Below the pieces are notes generated by a model, which was given only the letters and a program-made list of their open reading frames with translations, did not search any database and had not been told where the DNA came from. A DNA stretch of 64,000 bases from Oscillospiraceae bacterium (GTDB lineage: Bacteria; Bacillota; Clostridia; Oscillospirales; Acutalibacteraceae): assembly GCA_015066095.1 (NCBI GenBank), contig SVPC01000004.1, forward strand, positions 30,677 through 94,676. Direction: 5' to 3'. This document shows positions 29,489-39,262 of this stretch, one piece after another. A program made the translations under genes and the position numbers. The first letter of the stretch is position 1; every line of letters starts with the position of its first letter.

Positions 29489-30179
29489 AAACCAACACCC
29501 CCGAAACTATAAACCTTTTTTGCTTGTTGTTCATACATGTAGAAAGGGTTATTACCCTATCCTCTTTTGTGACAGTAATATCTTTTGCTATTTGAGAATT
29601 CATATCCCTAACTGCAAAAATCTCTTCAAGATATGATGTGCGATTTTGCTCTAGTGAAAAATTTCTATTAGCAAGAATGTGCTTATTATCCCAACTGCAA
29701 GCGGCAAAAATCTCATACTTCAAAATACGGTTTTCCATATAAACGGTTATATATCGGTTTTCTTTAAAAAACTCGACATCGCGGAACTTTTTAAGGTCCC
29801 CAAACATAGTGCCGTTTTTCATATTATGACCGTATACCAAAGTGTTGAAATCGTTAAAATCTTTATTATTATAATCTTCGGTAAAGATACTGCCGTAAGC
29901 CGACCACTCTTTATTTATAGTACGATTAAGGTAATATGCATTATTGCTTTTATGTTGCAATACAGGATAATCAACCTTTGTGCCGGGCACTACTATCCAA
30001 GCATAAATATCCTTATTCGCTTTTTTTAATTTATCAAAATCTACCGGTATATCAAGTTCTACTTCTTGAGAAGAAGCAACCGTAGAATTTGCTTTATAAT
30101 CGTCCAGTTCGCTGCTTTGACAACTAGGCTGTATAATCTGCTGATAGGTTAAAAAACCGATACAAAAAACAAGCACCAA
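29469..30179 (-). CDS. srtB: Class B sortase
   Basis: KKANKDIYAWIVVPGTKVDYPVLQ, YGSIFTEDYNN, TLVYGHNMKNGTMFGDLKKF, catalytic TLSTCMN; N-terminus probably extends past the TTG at 30179. Confidence 0.92.
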   Translation of the reverse strand: MVLVFCIGFLTYQQIIQPSCQSSELDDYKANSTVASSQEVELDIPVDFDKLKKANKDIYAWIVVPGTKVDYPVLQHKSNNAYYLNRTINKEWSAYGSIFTEDYNNKDFNDFNTLVYGHNMKNGTMFGDLKKFRDVEFFKENRYITVYMENRILKYEIFAACSWDNKHILANRNFSLEQNRTSYLEEIFAVRDMNSQIAKDITVTKEDRVITLSTCMNNKQKRFIVSGVLVYDSQNQ

Positions 30180-30272
30180 AGCCGAAACCCATGTTATAAT
30201 TCTTAATACAATTTTTTTAGTATTAGCGATATATATGCACCTCTAGAAACACTTTCGCACATTAATAATAAA

Positions 30273-30301
30273 ATTATACTACATATTTTTTGCTTTGTCA
30301 A
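30273..30301 (-). promoter_or_regulatory. Sigma-A promoter for srtB-LCP-substrate cluster
   Basis: -35 TTGACA (30296-30301), 17-nt spacer, -10 TATAAT (30273-30278). Confidence 0.8.
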
Positions 30302-30360
30302 CTTGTATTATAGTACAAAAAAGTGTATAATTATTTTACTAAATGAATAAAGGAACGATT

Positions 30361-31389
30361 ATGGAAAGAGAACTTTGGAGTTATTTAAAGCAAACCGACA
30401 AGCCGATTGTTCTTTACGGTATGGGCAACGGTGCGGACAAAATAATCGCCGTACTTGAATGTTACGGTATCCCCTTTCACGGTGTTTTTGCAAGTGACGG
30501 TTTTGTGCGTGACAAAATGTTCCACTCGCATAAAATTTCCACCTATAACGAACTTCGCGAAAAATACGGTCAAATGATAGTGCTGTTGTGTTTTGGCAGC
30601 AGTCTGCCCGATGTTCTAAAGAACATTAAAAGAATAGCCGCCGAGCAAGAACTATACTCACCCGAAGTGCCTGTTATAGGGGGCGGATTATTTACAAAAG
30701 AATATTATGAAACCAATAAATCTGCGTTTGATTTTGTGCGTTCCCGCCTTGCAGACCAAACATCTATAAAAACCTTCGATAATATTTTAAAATACAAGTT
30801 AAGCGGTAAAATTGACTATCTTTTTGAATGCGAAGTTTCGGCTGACGAGCCATATTCTTCATTTCTAAATCTATCGGGTGAAAACTTTATAGACCTTGGC
30901 GCTTATAACGGTGATACAGTTATTGACTTTATAAACCACGACCCACAATACCGAATAATCACGGCGGTAGAACCCGATGTTAAAACCTTTAAGAAACTAC
31001 AAAACAATGTTAGCGGGTTGCGCGATATTTCGCTTATCAACGCCTGTGTTTCCGATAAGTGCGATACTGTCACTTTTAGTATGAAAGGCGGACGAAATTC
31101 TTCCCTTTCTCAACAAGGCACTCCTTTACAAAGTATAACAGTAGACTCGCTTAATACTGATGTTTCATACATCAAAATGGATGTAGAAGGTGCAGAAACC
31201 GACGCTATTATAGGTGCTAAAAACACCATAAAACAGCACAAACCCAAAATGTTAATTTCAGCATACCACCGCACTGACGACCTAATAAAAATACCCCAAA
31301 CGGTGCTTAAGTTTCGTAATGACTATAAAATATATCTTCGTCATTTTAACTATCTGCCCGCTTGGGATACAAATTTTTACTTTATTTAA
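30361..31389 (+). CDS. FkbM family methyltransferase
   Basis: ENFIDLGAYNGDTVIDF, AVEPDVKTFKKLQNNV, SYIKMDVEGAETDAIIGA. Confidence 0.9.
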   Translation: MERELWSYLKQTDKPIVLYGMGNGADKIIAVLECYGIPFHGVFASDGFVRDKMFHSHKISTYNELREKYGQMIVLLCFGSSLPDVLKNIKRIAAEQELYSPEVPVIGGGLFTKEYYETNKSAFDFVRSRLADQTSIKTFDNILKYKLSGKIDYLFECEVSADEPYSSFLNLSGENFIDLGAYNGDTVIDFINHDPQYRIITAVEPDVKTFKKLQNNVSGLRDISLINACVSDKCDTVTFSMKGGRNSSLSQQGTPLQSITVDSLNTDVSYIKMDVEGAETDAIIGAKNTIKQHKPKMLISAYHRTDDLIKIPQTVLKFRNDYKIYLRHFNYLPAWDTNFYFI

Positions 31390-32219
31390 TTTTCAATATC
31401 TTTTTTTATTTGCTTCATTAGTTCTTCTTTTGAAGCAAATTTTTTTTCGCTTCGCAGAAAGGAATTTAAAAAGACTCGTACATTTTTGCCATAAAGGTCA
31501 CCCGTAAAGTTTTTAATATAAGTTTCGCTTAAACAACAATCACTTTTAAAGGTGGGGCGTAAGCCGATATTTGTTACAGCATCATAACACTCACCGTCAA
31601 TTTGTACCGTTGTTTTATAAACGCCAAACTTAACATTAACAAGTTCTTGCGGGTATTTTTGATTAACGGTTGGAAAGCCCATAGTCCTTCCCCTGCCGTC
31701 ACCTTTTATAATTTCGCCCGTAAATGAAAAAGGTCTTGCGAGTAAGGTGTTCGCTTTTTCAATTTCACCGTTTTTGAGTAAACTTCTTATGAGCGAAGAA
31801 GATACCGAAACGCCATCGCTCTTCACTTCATCGCAAATCTTACACTCTATACCCTTTTCCCCACAAAAATTCTTAAGCAAATGTACATCTCCCATACCGT
31901 TTTTACCAAAGCGGTAATTAAAACCACAAGAAATAACAGCAGGGTTATATTTTTCAAATAAGTAATTCAAAAAATCTTGTGGCTCGGTGTTTTTCACTCT
32001 CTCAAAATCTAAAGATACAATCTCGTCAAAACCCAAACCTTTTAGAATTTCCACCTTATCCGAATAGGTGGTAATAAGTTCGCTTTTACCTTCAAAAAAC
32101 ATTTTCGGCGGTTCCAAAAAAGTGACCGCCGTTTTTTTGTGGTCACAGGGCAAATCCAACACCTTGCGGTGCGCAATATGTACACCGTCAAAAGAACCTA
32201 AAGCCAATGCTGTTTTCAC
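31386..32219 (-). CDS. ribF: Bifunctional riboflavin kinase / FAD synthetase
   Basis: LGSFDGVHIAHRKVL, FNYRFGKNGMGDV, RTMGFPTVNQ. Confidence 0.95.
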   Translation of the reverse strand: MKTALALGSFDGVHIAHRKVLDLPCDHKKTAVTFLEPPKMFFEGKSELITTYSDKVEILKGLGFDEIVSLDFERVKNTEPQDFLNYLFEKYNPAVISCGFNYRFGKNGMGDVHLLKNFCGEKGIECKICDEVKSDGVSVSSSLIRSLLKNGEIEKANTLLARPFSFTGEIIKGDGRGRTMGFPTVNQKYPQELVNVKFGVYKTTVQIDGECYDAVTNIGLRPTFKSDCCLSETYIKNFTGDLYGKNVRVFLNSFLRSEKKFASKEELMKQIKKDIEN

Positions 32220-33121
32220 TCTGTCACCGCCTTATTATAATAATTTAAAATGCACTTGATATTAAGTTGACTGTTCTCGGTATCGGCAATACCTATACCT
32301 AAAAGCACTCCGTTACACTTAACACGCACAAGTTCGCCGGCAAAAAAATCGCCTATTCGCAATCTTTCAAAACCTAACTGACCGCCGTTGCAAAAACGAA
32401 TTGCCTGTTTTTCGGTAATATTACACTCACGAAGATGGCTTACCGCCTTTTCTTCACTCACAATATAATTGCCTATATTGTCTATATCAAGCATTTCCAA
32501 ATCGACGCAATCGGCAATATCAAAACCGCAAGTAGCAGTTCTTTCAAGTGCTGTAAGTGTTGCACCGCAGCCAAGTTTTTCACCAATATCACGCGCCAAA
32601 GCCCTGATATATGTACCCTTTGAAACCGCAACATCAATAACAAATGTGTTTTGTTCATCAATGTCTTGCAACAAATCTATACTGTAAATTTTAACTTCAC
32701 GCGCAGGGATATCTATTTTTTCACCCTTACGCGCCAATTCGTATAAACGTTTGCCATCTTTTTTAAGCGCACTGTACATAGGCGGCACTTGCATAATTTT
32801 ACCTAAAAAACTTTGCAAAACAGCATTTAATTCAGAATCGGTAACACCGACCGACTGTTCTTTTATTATTTCGCCTGTAATGTCATCTGTATCAGTTATA
32901 ACACCCAATTTAACAGTTGCTTTATATCTTTTATTACCGTCAAGCAAAAGAGAGCACAGTGCAGTAGCGCGTCCTAAAAATACAGGCAAAACACCAGTAG
33001 CCATCGGGTCAAGTGTTCCTGTATGGCCAACGCGTTTTTCATTGCATAAACGCTTTACACGTGCAACCGCCGCAAATGATGTTATCCCTTGTGGTTTTTT
33101 TAGCAATAAAAAGCCTTGCAT
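32216..33121 (-). CDS. truB: tRNA pseudouridine(55) synthase
   Basis: LLLKKPQGITSF, VGHTGTLDPMATGVLPV. Confidence 0.96.
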   Translation of the reverse strand: MQGFLLLKKPQGITSFAAVARVKRLCNEKRVGHTGTLDPMATGVLPVFLGRATALCSLLLDGNKRYKATVKLGVITDTDDITGEIIKEQSVGVTDSELNAVLQSFLGKIMQVPPMYSALKKDGKRLYELARKGEKIDIPAREVKIYSIDLLQDIDEQNTFVIDVAVSKGTYIRALARDIGEKLGCGATLTALERTATCGFDIADCVDLEMLDIDNIGNYIVSEEKAVSHLRECNITEKQAIRFCNGGQLGFERLRIGDFFAGELVRVKCNGVLLGIGIADTENSQLNIKCILNYYNKAVTE

Positions 33122-33122
33122 T

Positions 33123-34100
33123 TTACGCCTCCAAACACTCTTTTACAGCCTGTAAAACCTTTTCTTTTGCTTGTGTCAAACTACCGCTTACAGTAGCACC
33201 TGCGGCACCTTTATGACCGCCGCCTCCCAATTTTTTGCAAATTTCACTTGCATCAAACGGGGCATAAGTACGCACCGAAACCTTAAATTCTTGGTCACCT
33301 GTCTGCTTCATTGTGACACCTGCTTTAACACCCTCAACACTGCGCGAAATAACCGCAATACCCTCAAGTTCAGTACCGCCGCAGCCCGTTTTTTCTTGCA
33401 TTTCGGCAGTAACACACAATAACATACACTTGTCATCAAAGTGGAATTCCGCAGTTTTTAAAACCTGTCTTTCAAGTTCTAAAAGTCGCTTTGACTTAGT
33501 ATCAAACATAAGACGGTTTATTTCACTCGCATTTATGTTATATTCATAAAGCATTGCCGCGATAATGTGCGTTTTAGCGGTAACGGTAGCATATTTAAAA
33601 CTACCTGTATCGGTCGCAATACCTGTATAAAGTGCTTTAGCGGTAATATCATTGATATTAATACGCATAAGGGTCAAAAGTTCAAAAATTATCTCCGCCG
33701 TAGCCGAAGCATCAGCGTCAAGATACAAATTTTTAGCAAACATTGTATTAGATACATGGTGGTCGATATTAAGGTCAACAATGTCACCAAACTCGTCTTT
33801 AAGAGTACCTAAAAGACGCTTATCAGCAACATCAACTGCCACTACCGTAGCACCCTCACGCACTACATGGTCGGTAATACGCGCAAAATAATCATATTTT
33901 TGGGGTATAACATCCGGACAGATAACACACGCTTTTTTGCCTAATTCATTAAGGCCATAATAAAGCGCATAAGCAGAGCCCAAAGTATCACCATCGGGTG
34001 ACGCATGGGTCAGTATTATATAGTTATCGTGTTTTTTTAGATAGCGTGCGCATTGTCTTAAAGAAAGGCGTCTGCACTCAGTACTACCTTTATTCTTCAT
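33123..34100 (-). CDS. nrnA: DHH-family oligoribonuclease / pAp phosphatase (NrnA-like)
   Basis: LTHASPDGDTLGSA, NIDHHVSNTMFA, GGGGHKGAAGATV. Confidence 0.92.
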   Translation of the reverse strand: MKNKGSTECRRLSLRQCARYLKKHDNYIILTHASPDGDTLGSAYALYYGLNELGKKACVICPDVIPQKYDYFARITDHVVREGATVVAVDVADKRLLGTLKDEFGDIVDLNIDHHVSNTMFAKNLYLDADASATAEIIFELLTLMRININDITAKALYTGIATDTGSFKYATVTAKTHIIAAMLYEYNINASEINRLMFDTKSKRLLELERQVLKTAEFHFDDKCMLLCVTAEMQEKTGCGGTELEGIAVISRSVEGVKAGVTMKQTGDQEFKVSVRTYAPFDASEICKKLGGGGHKGAAGATVSGSLTQAKEKVLQAVKECLEA

Positions 34101-34449
34101 TATCGTTTTCCTCTTTAAAAGAATCTATAATTTTAGATATGTTAGCGCTATGCTCAATAGAATCATCAGCCACAAAACGTAATTCAGGCACTTTGCGTAA
34201 AGAAAGTTTAGCATCCATCTCTCGGCGCAAAAAACCTGCCGCATTTTTAAGTGCTTTTACCGAATTAACAGTTGCTTCATACCCTTCAATAGCGCTGACA
34301 TATACCGTAGCATAGGAAAGGTCGCCTGAAACGTCAACCTTTACTATGCTTAAAAGTTTACTAACTCTTGGGTCTTTAATTTCACGCAAAAGTTCTGATA
34401 AAGTAATTTTCACATCCGAAGTTATACGATTAATTCTAAATCCGGCCAT
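34090..34449 (-). CDS. rbfA: Ribosome-binding factor A
   Basis: RINRITSDVKITLSELLREIKDPRVSKLLSIVKVDVSGDLSYATVYVS. Confidence 0.95.
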   Translation of the reverse strand: MAGFRINRITSDVKITLSELLREIKDPRVSKLLSIVKVDVSGDLSYATVYVSAIEGYEATVNSVKALKNAAGFLRREMDAKLSLRKVPELRFVADDSIEHSANISKIIDSFKEENDNEE

Positions 34450-37001
34450 TAGTCTCTATATTCCTCCATAACAAAGGCTTCAAAAATATCGCCTTCCTTA
34501 ATATCGGCAAACTTTTCAAGTGTGATACCGCACTCGTAACCTTGAGCTACTTCCTTAACATCATCCTTGAAACGGCGGAGTGAATCAATCTTATCTTCAC
34601 AAATTACAATACCATCGCGTACTACGCGGATTTCGCAAGCACGTGTAACCTTGCCGTTTGTAACATAACAACCTGCAACGGTACCAACCGATGAAATCTT
34701 ATAAACGCTACGAACTTCAACGCTACCAAGTATATTTTCGCGGTATTTAGGTGCTAACATACCCTTCATAGCCGCTTCAATTTCTTCAATACAGTCATAG
34801 ATAATACGATACATACGCATATCTACACCCTCGCGCTCTGCCATATCCTTTGCAACAGCATCGGGACGTACATTAAAGCCTACGATAATAGCACCCGAAG
34901 CCTGAGCCAAAGTAACGTCAGATTCGTTAACAGCGCCAACACCGCCGTGTATAACACTAACTCTAACCTCATCATTTGAAAGTTTTTGCAAACTTTCTCT
35001 AACCGCTTCAACCGAACCTTGTACGTCGGCTTTAACAATAATGTTGAGTTCTTTAAGGTCACCCTCTGAAAGATTTTCAAAAAGATTATCAAGTGTAATC
35101 TTCTGTTTAGCATTATTAAGTTCGTCTTTAGCTTTTTGCTTTCTCTGTTCAACAAGTTGACGAGCAAGTCTTTCATCAGATACCGCGTCGAATATATCAC
35201 CCGCATTGGGTGTTTCAGCAAGACCTGTAATCTCAACCGGAACGGACGGACCTGCTTCTTTGAGAACTTTGCCGTTTTCGTTAGTCATAACACGAACACG
35301 GCCAACGGCTGTACCGGCAACTATAATGTCACCTGTTTTAAGTGTACCATTTTGGACAAGCAAAGAAGCCACAGGACCGCGGCCCTTATCAAGACGCGCT
35401 TCAATAACAATACCCTTTGCACGTCTGTCGGGGTTAGCGGTAAGTTCTTGCATTTCGGCTACAAGAAGTATATTTTCAAGCAAGTTATCAATACCCATAT
35501 GTGTTTTAGCCGAAACGGGTACGCAAATAATATCACCGCCCCATTCTTCGGGTACGAGTTCATGCTCGGTAAGTTGTTGCAAAATACGGTCGGGGTTAGC
35601 CTCAGGTTTATCCATCTTATTGATGGCAACAATAACCTGAACTTTAGCCGCTTTAGCGTGGTTAATAGCCTCGATAGTCTGTGGCATAATACCGTCATCA
35701 GCCGCTACAACCAATACCGCAATATCAGTAGCCATAGCACCGCGTTGGCGCATAGATGTAAACGCCGCGTGACCTGGAGTATCAAGGAATGTAATATCGT
35801 TGCCGTTACAGTTTACTCTGTACGCACCAATATGCTGTGTAATACCACCCGCTTCAGTATCGGTAACAGCAGTGTTACGAATAGCATCAAGAAGTGAAGT
35901 CTTACCGTGGTCAACGTGGCCCATTACAACAACAACAGGACTTCTGGGTTTAAGGTTTTCCTTGGTGTCTTCGGTATCGTCCATAATCTGTTCTTCAATG
36001 GTAACCACAACAGCACGTTGAATTTTAGCGCCCATTTCGGTTACAACAATTTCGGCAGTATCATAGTCAATTACCTGATTTACAGCCGCCATCATACCGA
36101 GTTTCATAAGTTCCTTAATAACCTCGGCAGCGGTTTTCTTCATAGCGGCAGCCAATTCGCCTACCGTGATTTCGTCACCAACAGTAACAGTAATAGGTGT
36201 CTTTTTAATGCGTTCAAGTTGAAGTCTGCGCATTTTGTCAGCCTCGGTTTCACGCTTTGCACCCTGCGGACGGCGATAGTCCTGAGATTTTTGCTTAATC
36301 TTCTGCTTACGTGAGAAGTTATCCTTCATAGAGTTAGCAGGTGCAATATTCTCATACTTTTCGTTATACTTATCAATATTTATATTTGAAGTACGGGTAT
36401 CAACATGGCGTATTTCAGCAGGACCACGTTTTGGAGCCTCACCTGCCACCTTATCCTTTTTCTTTGATACAAAGGGCTGTGGGTCAGAAGGTTTGTGTTC
36501 CTTCTTAACAGGTTCTTGCACTTTAGGCTCTGCTTTTTTACTTTCAGCCTTTTTAGGTTCTTCTTTTTTAACTTCAACCTTAGGTCCGTCGATTTTGCCT
36601 ATTTTCTTAGGCTCTGGTTTCTTTTCTTCTGCCTTAGGTTTGGTTTCTTTCTTAGGCTCTTCCTTTTTAGGTGCCACTTCACCGTTTTGCGCGGCAGCAG
36701 CGGCCTTCAACTGTTCAAGAATAGCCATTTGTTCTAAAAGTTTTTTGTTCTTTTCTTCTTCTCTTGCCTTCTTTGCCTTTTCACGCGCTTCTGCACCTGT
36801 GGCAAAATATGCCTTAAAATCTTTAACCTCATTTTCCTTGGTTATGCGGTTAAAAAAGCGGCCGATTTCTTCTTCATTAAGGGTGTTGCTACTCTTTTTC
36901 TCAACACCTGCAATCTCAGTAGCAAGGGCTGCCACCTCTTTTGATGTTAAGCCGAAATCTTTAGCAAGGTCGCTGATTTTATATTTGTTAGTCATTGGCA
37001 T
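34449..37001 (-). CDS. infB: Translation initiation factor IF-2
   Basis: [27 protein letters not shown]; Lys/Glu/Pro-rich N-terminal linker. Confidence 0.98.
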   Translation of the reverse strand: MPMTNKYKISDLAKDFGLTSKEVAALATEIAGVEKKSSNTLNEEEIGRFFNRITKENEVKDFKAYFATGAEAREKAKKAREEEKNKKLLEQMAILEQLKAAAAAQNGEVAPKKEEPKKETKPKAEEKKPEPKKIGKIDGPKVEVKKEEPKKAESKKAEPKVQEPVKKEHKPSDPQPFVSKKKDKVAGEAPKRGPAEIRHVDTRTSNINIDKYNEKYENIAPANSMKDNFSRKQKIKQKSQDYRRPQGAKRETEADKMRRLQLERIKKTPITVTVGDEITVGELAAAMKKTAAEVIKELMKLGMMAAVNQVIDYDTAEIVVTEMGAKIQRAVVVTIEEQIMDDTEDTKENLKPRSPVVVVMGHVDHGKTSLLDAIRNTAVTDTEAGGITQHIGAYRVNCNGNDITFLDTPGHAAFTSMRQRGAMATDIAVLVVAADDGIMPQTIEAINHAKAAKVQVIVAINKMDKPEANPDRILQQLTEHELVPEEWGGDIICVPVSAKTHMGIDNLLENILLVAEMQELTANPDRRAKGIVIEARLDKGRGPVASLLVQNGTLKTGDIIVAGTAVGRVRVMTNENGKVLKEAGPSVPVEITGLAETPNAGDIFDAVSDERLARQLVEQRKQKAKDELNNAKQKITLDNLFENLSEGDLKELNIIVKADVQGSVEAVRESLQKLSNDEVRVSVIHGGVGAVNESDVTLAQASGAIIVGFNVRPDAVAKDMAEREGVDMRMYRIIYDCIEEIEAAMKGMLAPKYRENILGSVEVRSVYKISSVGTVAGCYVTNGKVTRACEIRVVRDGIVICEDKIDSLRRFKDDVKEVAQGYECGITLEKFADIKEGDIFEAFVMEEYRD

Positions 37002-37305
37002 CTATCATAGCCTCCTGATTAAATATTGCTTGGGCGAATCCGTCATCATTAACCGATATAACGCCGCATTTTCTGCCCACTGCGGCAGATAAATCGTCTA
37101 CCGTCACATTCAAAGTGACTGTTTTAACATTTTTATTACAAGCAAAAAAAGTGATTTCTTTTAGTGTTTTTTGGGATATATCCTCTGCGCAGACTATAAG
37201 TTTGGTTTTATTGGTTTTTAAAGCCTCACAAGATTTTTGCATACCGTAAGACAATTTACCCGCCTTGGATGCAAACCCCAAAAGAGTCAAGGTTTTATTA
37301 TTCAA
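36988..37305 (-). CDS. ylxQ: L7Ae/YlxQ-family RNA-binding protein
   Basis: [43 protein letters not shown]; likely TTG start at 37305, overlapping ylxR. Confidence 0.88.
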   Translation of the reverse strand: MNNKTLTLLGFASKAGKLSYGMQKSCEALKTNKTKLIVCAEDISQKTLKEITFFACNKNVKTVTLNVTVDDLSAAVGRKCGVISVNDDGFAQAIFNQEAMIDAND

Positions 37306-37567
37306 CCGTTTGTAACTCCTTTTTGAGTCTCTCATAAATTTCTTTAGAAACCTCGCACGAAAATGCGCGTTGAAGTGCATTTGATTTTTCGGCTTTTTCA
37401 AGACATTCTGCCGATTTACAAATATATGCACCCCTACCGTTAAGTTTGCCCGTTAAATCAAGCAAAATTTCATTTTCGGGGGTTTTAACCACACGGACAA
37501 GTTCGCGTTTTGGTTTCATTTCACGACAAGCCGTACACATACGCATAGGTATTTTTTTAACACTCAT
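37298..37567 (-). CDS. rnpM: YlxR/RnpM family protein
   Basis: RMCTACREMKPKRELVRVVKTPENEILLDLTGKLNGRGAYIC. Confidence 0.94.
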   Translation of the reverse strand: MSVKKIPMRMCTACREMKPKRELVRVVKTPENEILLDLTGKLNGRGAYICKSAECLEKAEKSNALQRAFSCEVSKEIYERLKKELQTVE

Positions 37568-37590
37568 AATAAAAACTCACTTAATATAGA

Positions 37591-38673
37591 TTATTCGCCA
37601 AAGAAACCGCTTTCGGGATGGATATCAATCTTCCAACCTGTAAGTTTTGCGGCAAGGCGCACATTTTGACCCTTGTTACCGATAGCAAGGGAAAGTTGTT
37701 CTTCAGGAACACTTGCCTTGCAAACCTTGGGGTCTTCGGATTCGATTTCAACCCTAGCCACTCTTGCAGGAGATAAAGCCTCTGCAACAAAGAGTGTGGG
37801 GTCATCGCTGTATTTTACGATATCGATTTTTTCACCGGCGAGTTCATTCACAATATTGTTTACGCGTTCGCCCTTAGGACCGATACAAGCGCCAACAGCA
37901 TCAACTTCGGGGTCGGGCGAATATACTGCGATTTTTGTTCTGGAACCTGCTTGGCGGGATACCGACTTAATTTCAATAGTACCGTCAAAAATTTCGGGAA
38001 CTTCTTTTTCAAACAAACGCTTTACCAGACCCGGATGTGTACGCGAAAGCATAATACGGGCACCGCGCTCGGTTTCCTTAACATCCACAACATAAACCTT
38101 AATGTGGTCGCCCTCTTTAAGCATTTCGTCGGGTACTTGTTCGAGTTTGGGTAAAGTAGCCTCACTATGACCTATTGTAAGAATAGCATTGCCTGTTTTA
38201 GGGTCAATTTTCTGAACAACTGCAGTAACAAGTTCGCGTGTTTTGCTTTGGAACTCTGCCAAAGTCTGTCCTCTTTCGGCATCACGAACACCCTGACGGA
38301 AATTGTTTTTAGAATTTTGTGCTACTACACGGCCGAATTTTCTGGTGTCAAGTTTAATGTCAACAAATCCGTTTTCGATAGAATTGGGGTCGATAGCAGC
38401 AGCATCTTCCTTTGAAATCTCTGTATAAGGGTCTAGAACCTCATCAACAACAGTTTTACGGGCTGTTACCGAGAAAATTTTATTCTCACAGTCAATAACG
38501 CAAGAAACAATTTCGTTTCCGCCGTAATCTTTACGTGCGGCAACCACTATAGCATCTGCAATCTTTTCTGCAATAAATTCTTTCGGAATGCCTCTTTCTT
38601 CTTCCATCATCTCAAGTGCGGCAAAAAATTCTGCCGTATTATCTGTCTTTTTTGTCTTTTTAGCCTTAGCCAT
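37591..38673 (-). CDS. nusA: Transcription termination/antitermination factor NusA
   Basis: S1/KH architecture; VDAVGACIGPKGERVNNIVNELAGEKIDIV, AIGNKGQNVRLAAKLTGWKIDI; start 38673 after GGAGG. Confidence 0.97.
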   Translation of the reverse strand: MAKAKKTKKTDNTAEFFAALEMMEEERGIPKEFIAEKIADAIVVAARKDYGGNEIVSCVIDCENKIFSVTARKTVVDEVLDPYTEISKEDAAAIDPNSIENGFVDIKLDTRKFGRVVAQNSKNNFRQGVRDAERGQTLAEFQSKTRELVTAVVQKIDPKTGNAILTIGHSEATLPKLEQVPDEMLKEGDHIKVYVVDVKETERGARIMLSRTHPGLVKRLFEKEVPEIFDGTIEIKSVSRQAGSRTKIAVYSPDPEVDAVGACIGPKGERVNNIVNELAGEKIDIVKYSDDPTLFVAEALSPARVARVEIESEDPKVCKASVPEEQLSLAIGNKGQNVRLAAKLTGWKIDIHPESGFFGE

Positions 38674-38709
38674 TTTTGTTAATTCCTCCAAACAAAATAA
38701 ATTATAATT

Positions 38710-39162
38710 TTATTCAAAATCGCATAAGTTTGCTTTTGATATATCTTTTAAAGCAAAAGTAACTTTACTGCCGTGTATATCAAGCGTAATATCTTCTTCT
38801 AAAGCCACAAGCGTACCAGTAAACTCCTTAACGCCGTCAACCGCTTTATAAAGTTTTACCTTGATTTTCTGACCCAACACTTTAGAGTAATGCTCTTTCT
38901 TTACAAGTTCGCGTTCCAAACCGCAAGAACAAACCTCCAAATAATAAGATTTATCAATAGGGTCAGCCTCGTCAATAACGGGGTCAATAGCGTGGGAAAC
39001 ATTTGTGCAATCGTCAATGGTAATACCGTCTGCTTTATCAATAAAAACACGCAAATACCACGAAGCGCCCTCTTTAACAAAGCGTACATCCCAAAGCTCT
39101 ACGCCCTCGTTTTCGACCGTTTCTTTTATAAGGGAATAAACCCTTTCGGCCGCATTTGCCAT
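38710..39162 (-). CDS. rimP: Ribosome maturation factor RimP
   Basis: LWDVRFVKEGASWYLRVFIDKADGITIDDCTNVSHAIDPVIDEADPI; ATG 39162 after GAGGAGG. Confidence 0.95.
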   Translation of the reverse strand: MANAAERVYSLIKETVENEGVELWDVRFVKEGASWYLRVFIDKADGITIDDCTNVSHAIDPVIDEADPIDKSYYLEVCSCGLERELVKKEHYSKVLGQKIKVKLYKAVDGVKEFTGTLVALEEDITLDIHGSKVTFALKDISKANLCDFE

Positions 39163-39178
39163 ACCTTCGCCTCCTCGC

Positions 39179-39210
39179 AAAACAAAAGTGAGCGGCTTTG
39201 CGCCACTCAC
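39179..39210 (-). terminator. Terminator hairpin in the rimP-nusA 5' leader
   Basis: Minus strand GTGAGTGGCgcaaaGCCGCTCACTTTTGTTTTG, between a sigma-A promoter and the rimP SD. Confidence 0.8.
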
Positions 39211-39230
39211 CTTTCTTAAGAACTGTACAC

Positions 39231-39259
39231 ATTATAACATATATTATTTAAAAAATCAA
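39231..39259 (-). promoter_or_regulatory. Sigma-A promoter of rimP-nusA-infB operon
   Basis: -35 TTGATT (39254-39259), 17-nt spacer, -10 TATAAT (39231-39236). Confidence 0.8.
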
Positions 39260-39262
39260 GTA

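Noticed and set aside
35136-35897. 253-aa plus-strand ORF opposite infB
   Set aside because: Antisense to conserved infB codons; no SD and Asn/Ser-rich shadow composition.
36480-36740. Lys/Glu/Pro low-complexity repeats
   Set aside because: Ordinary IF-2 N-terminal linker.
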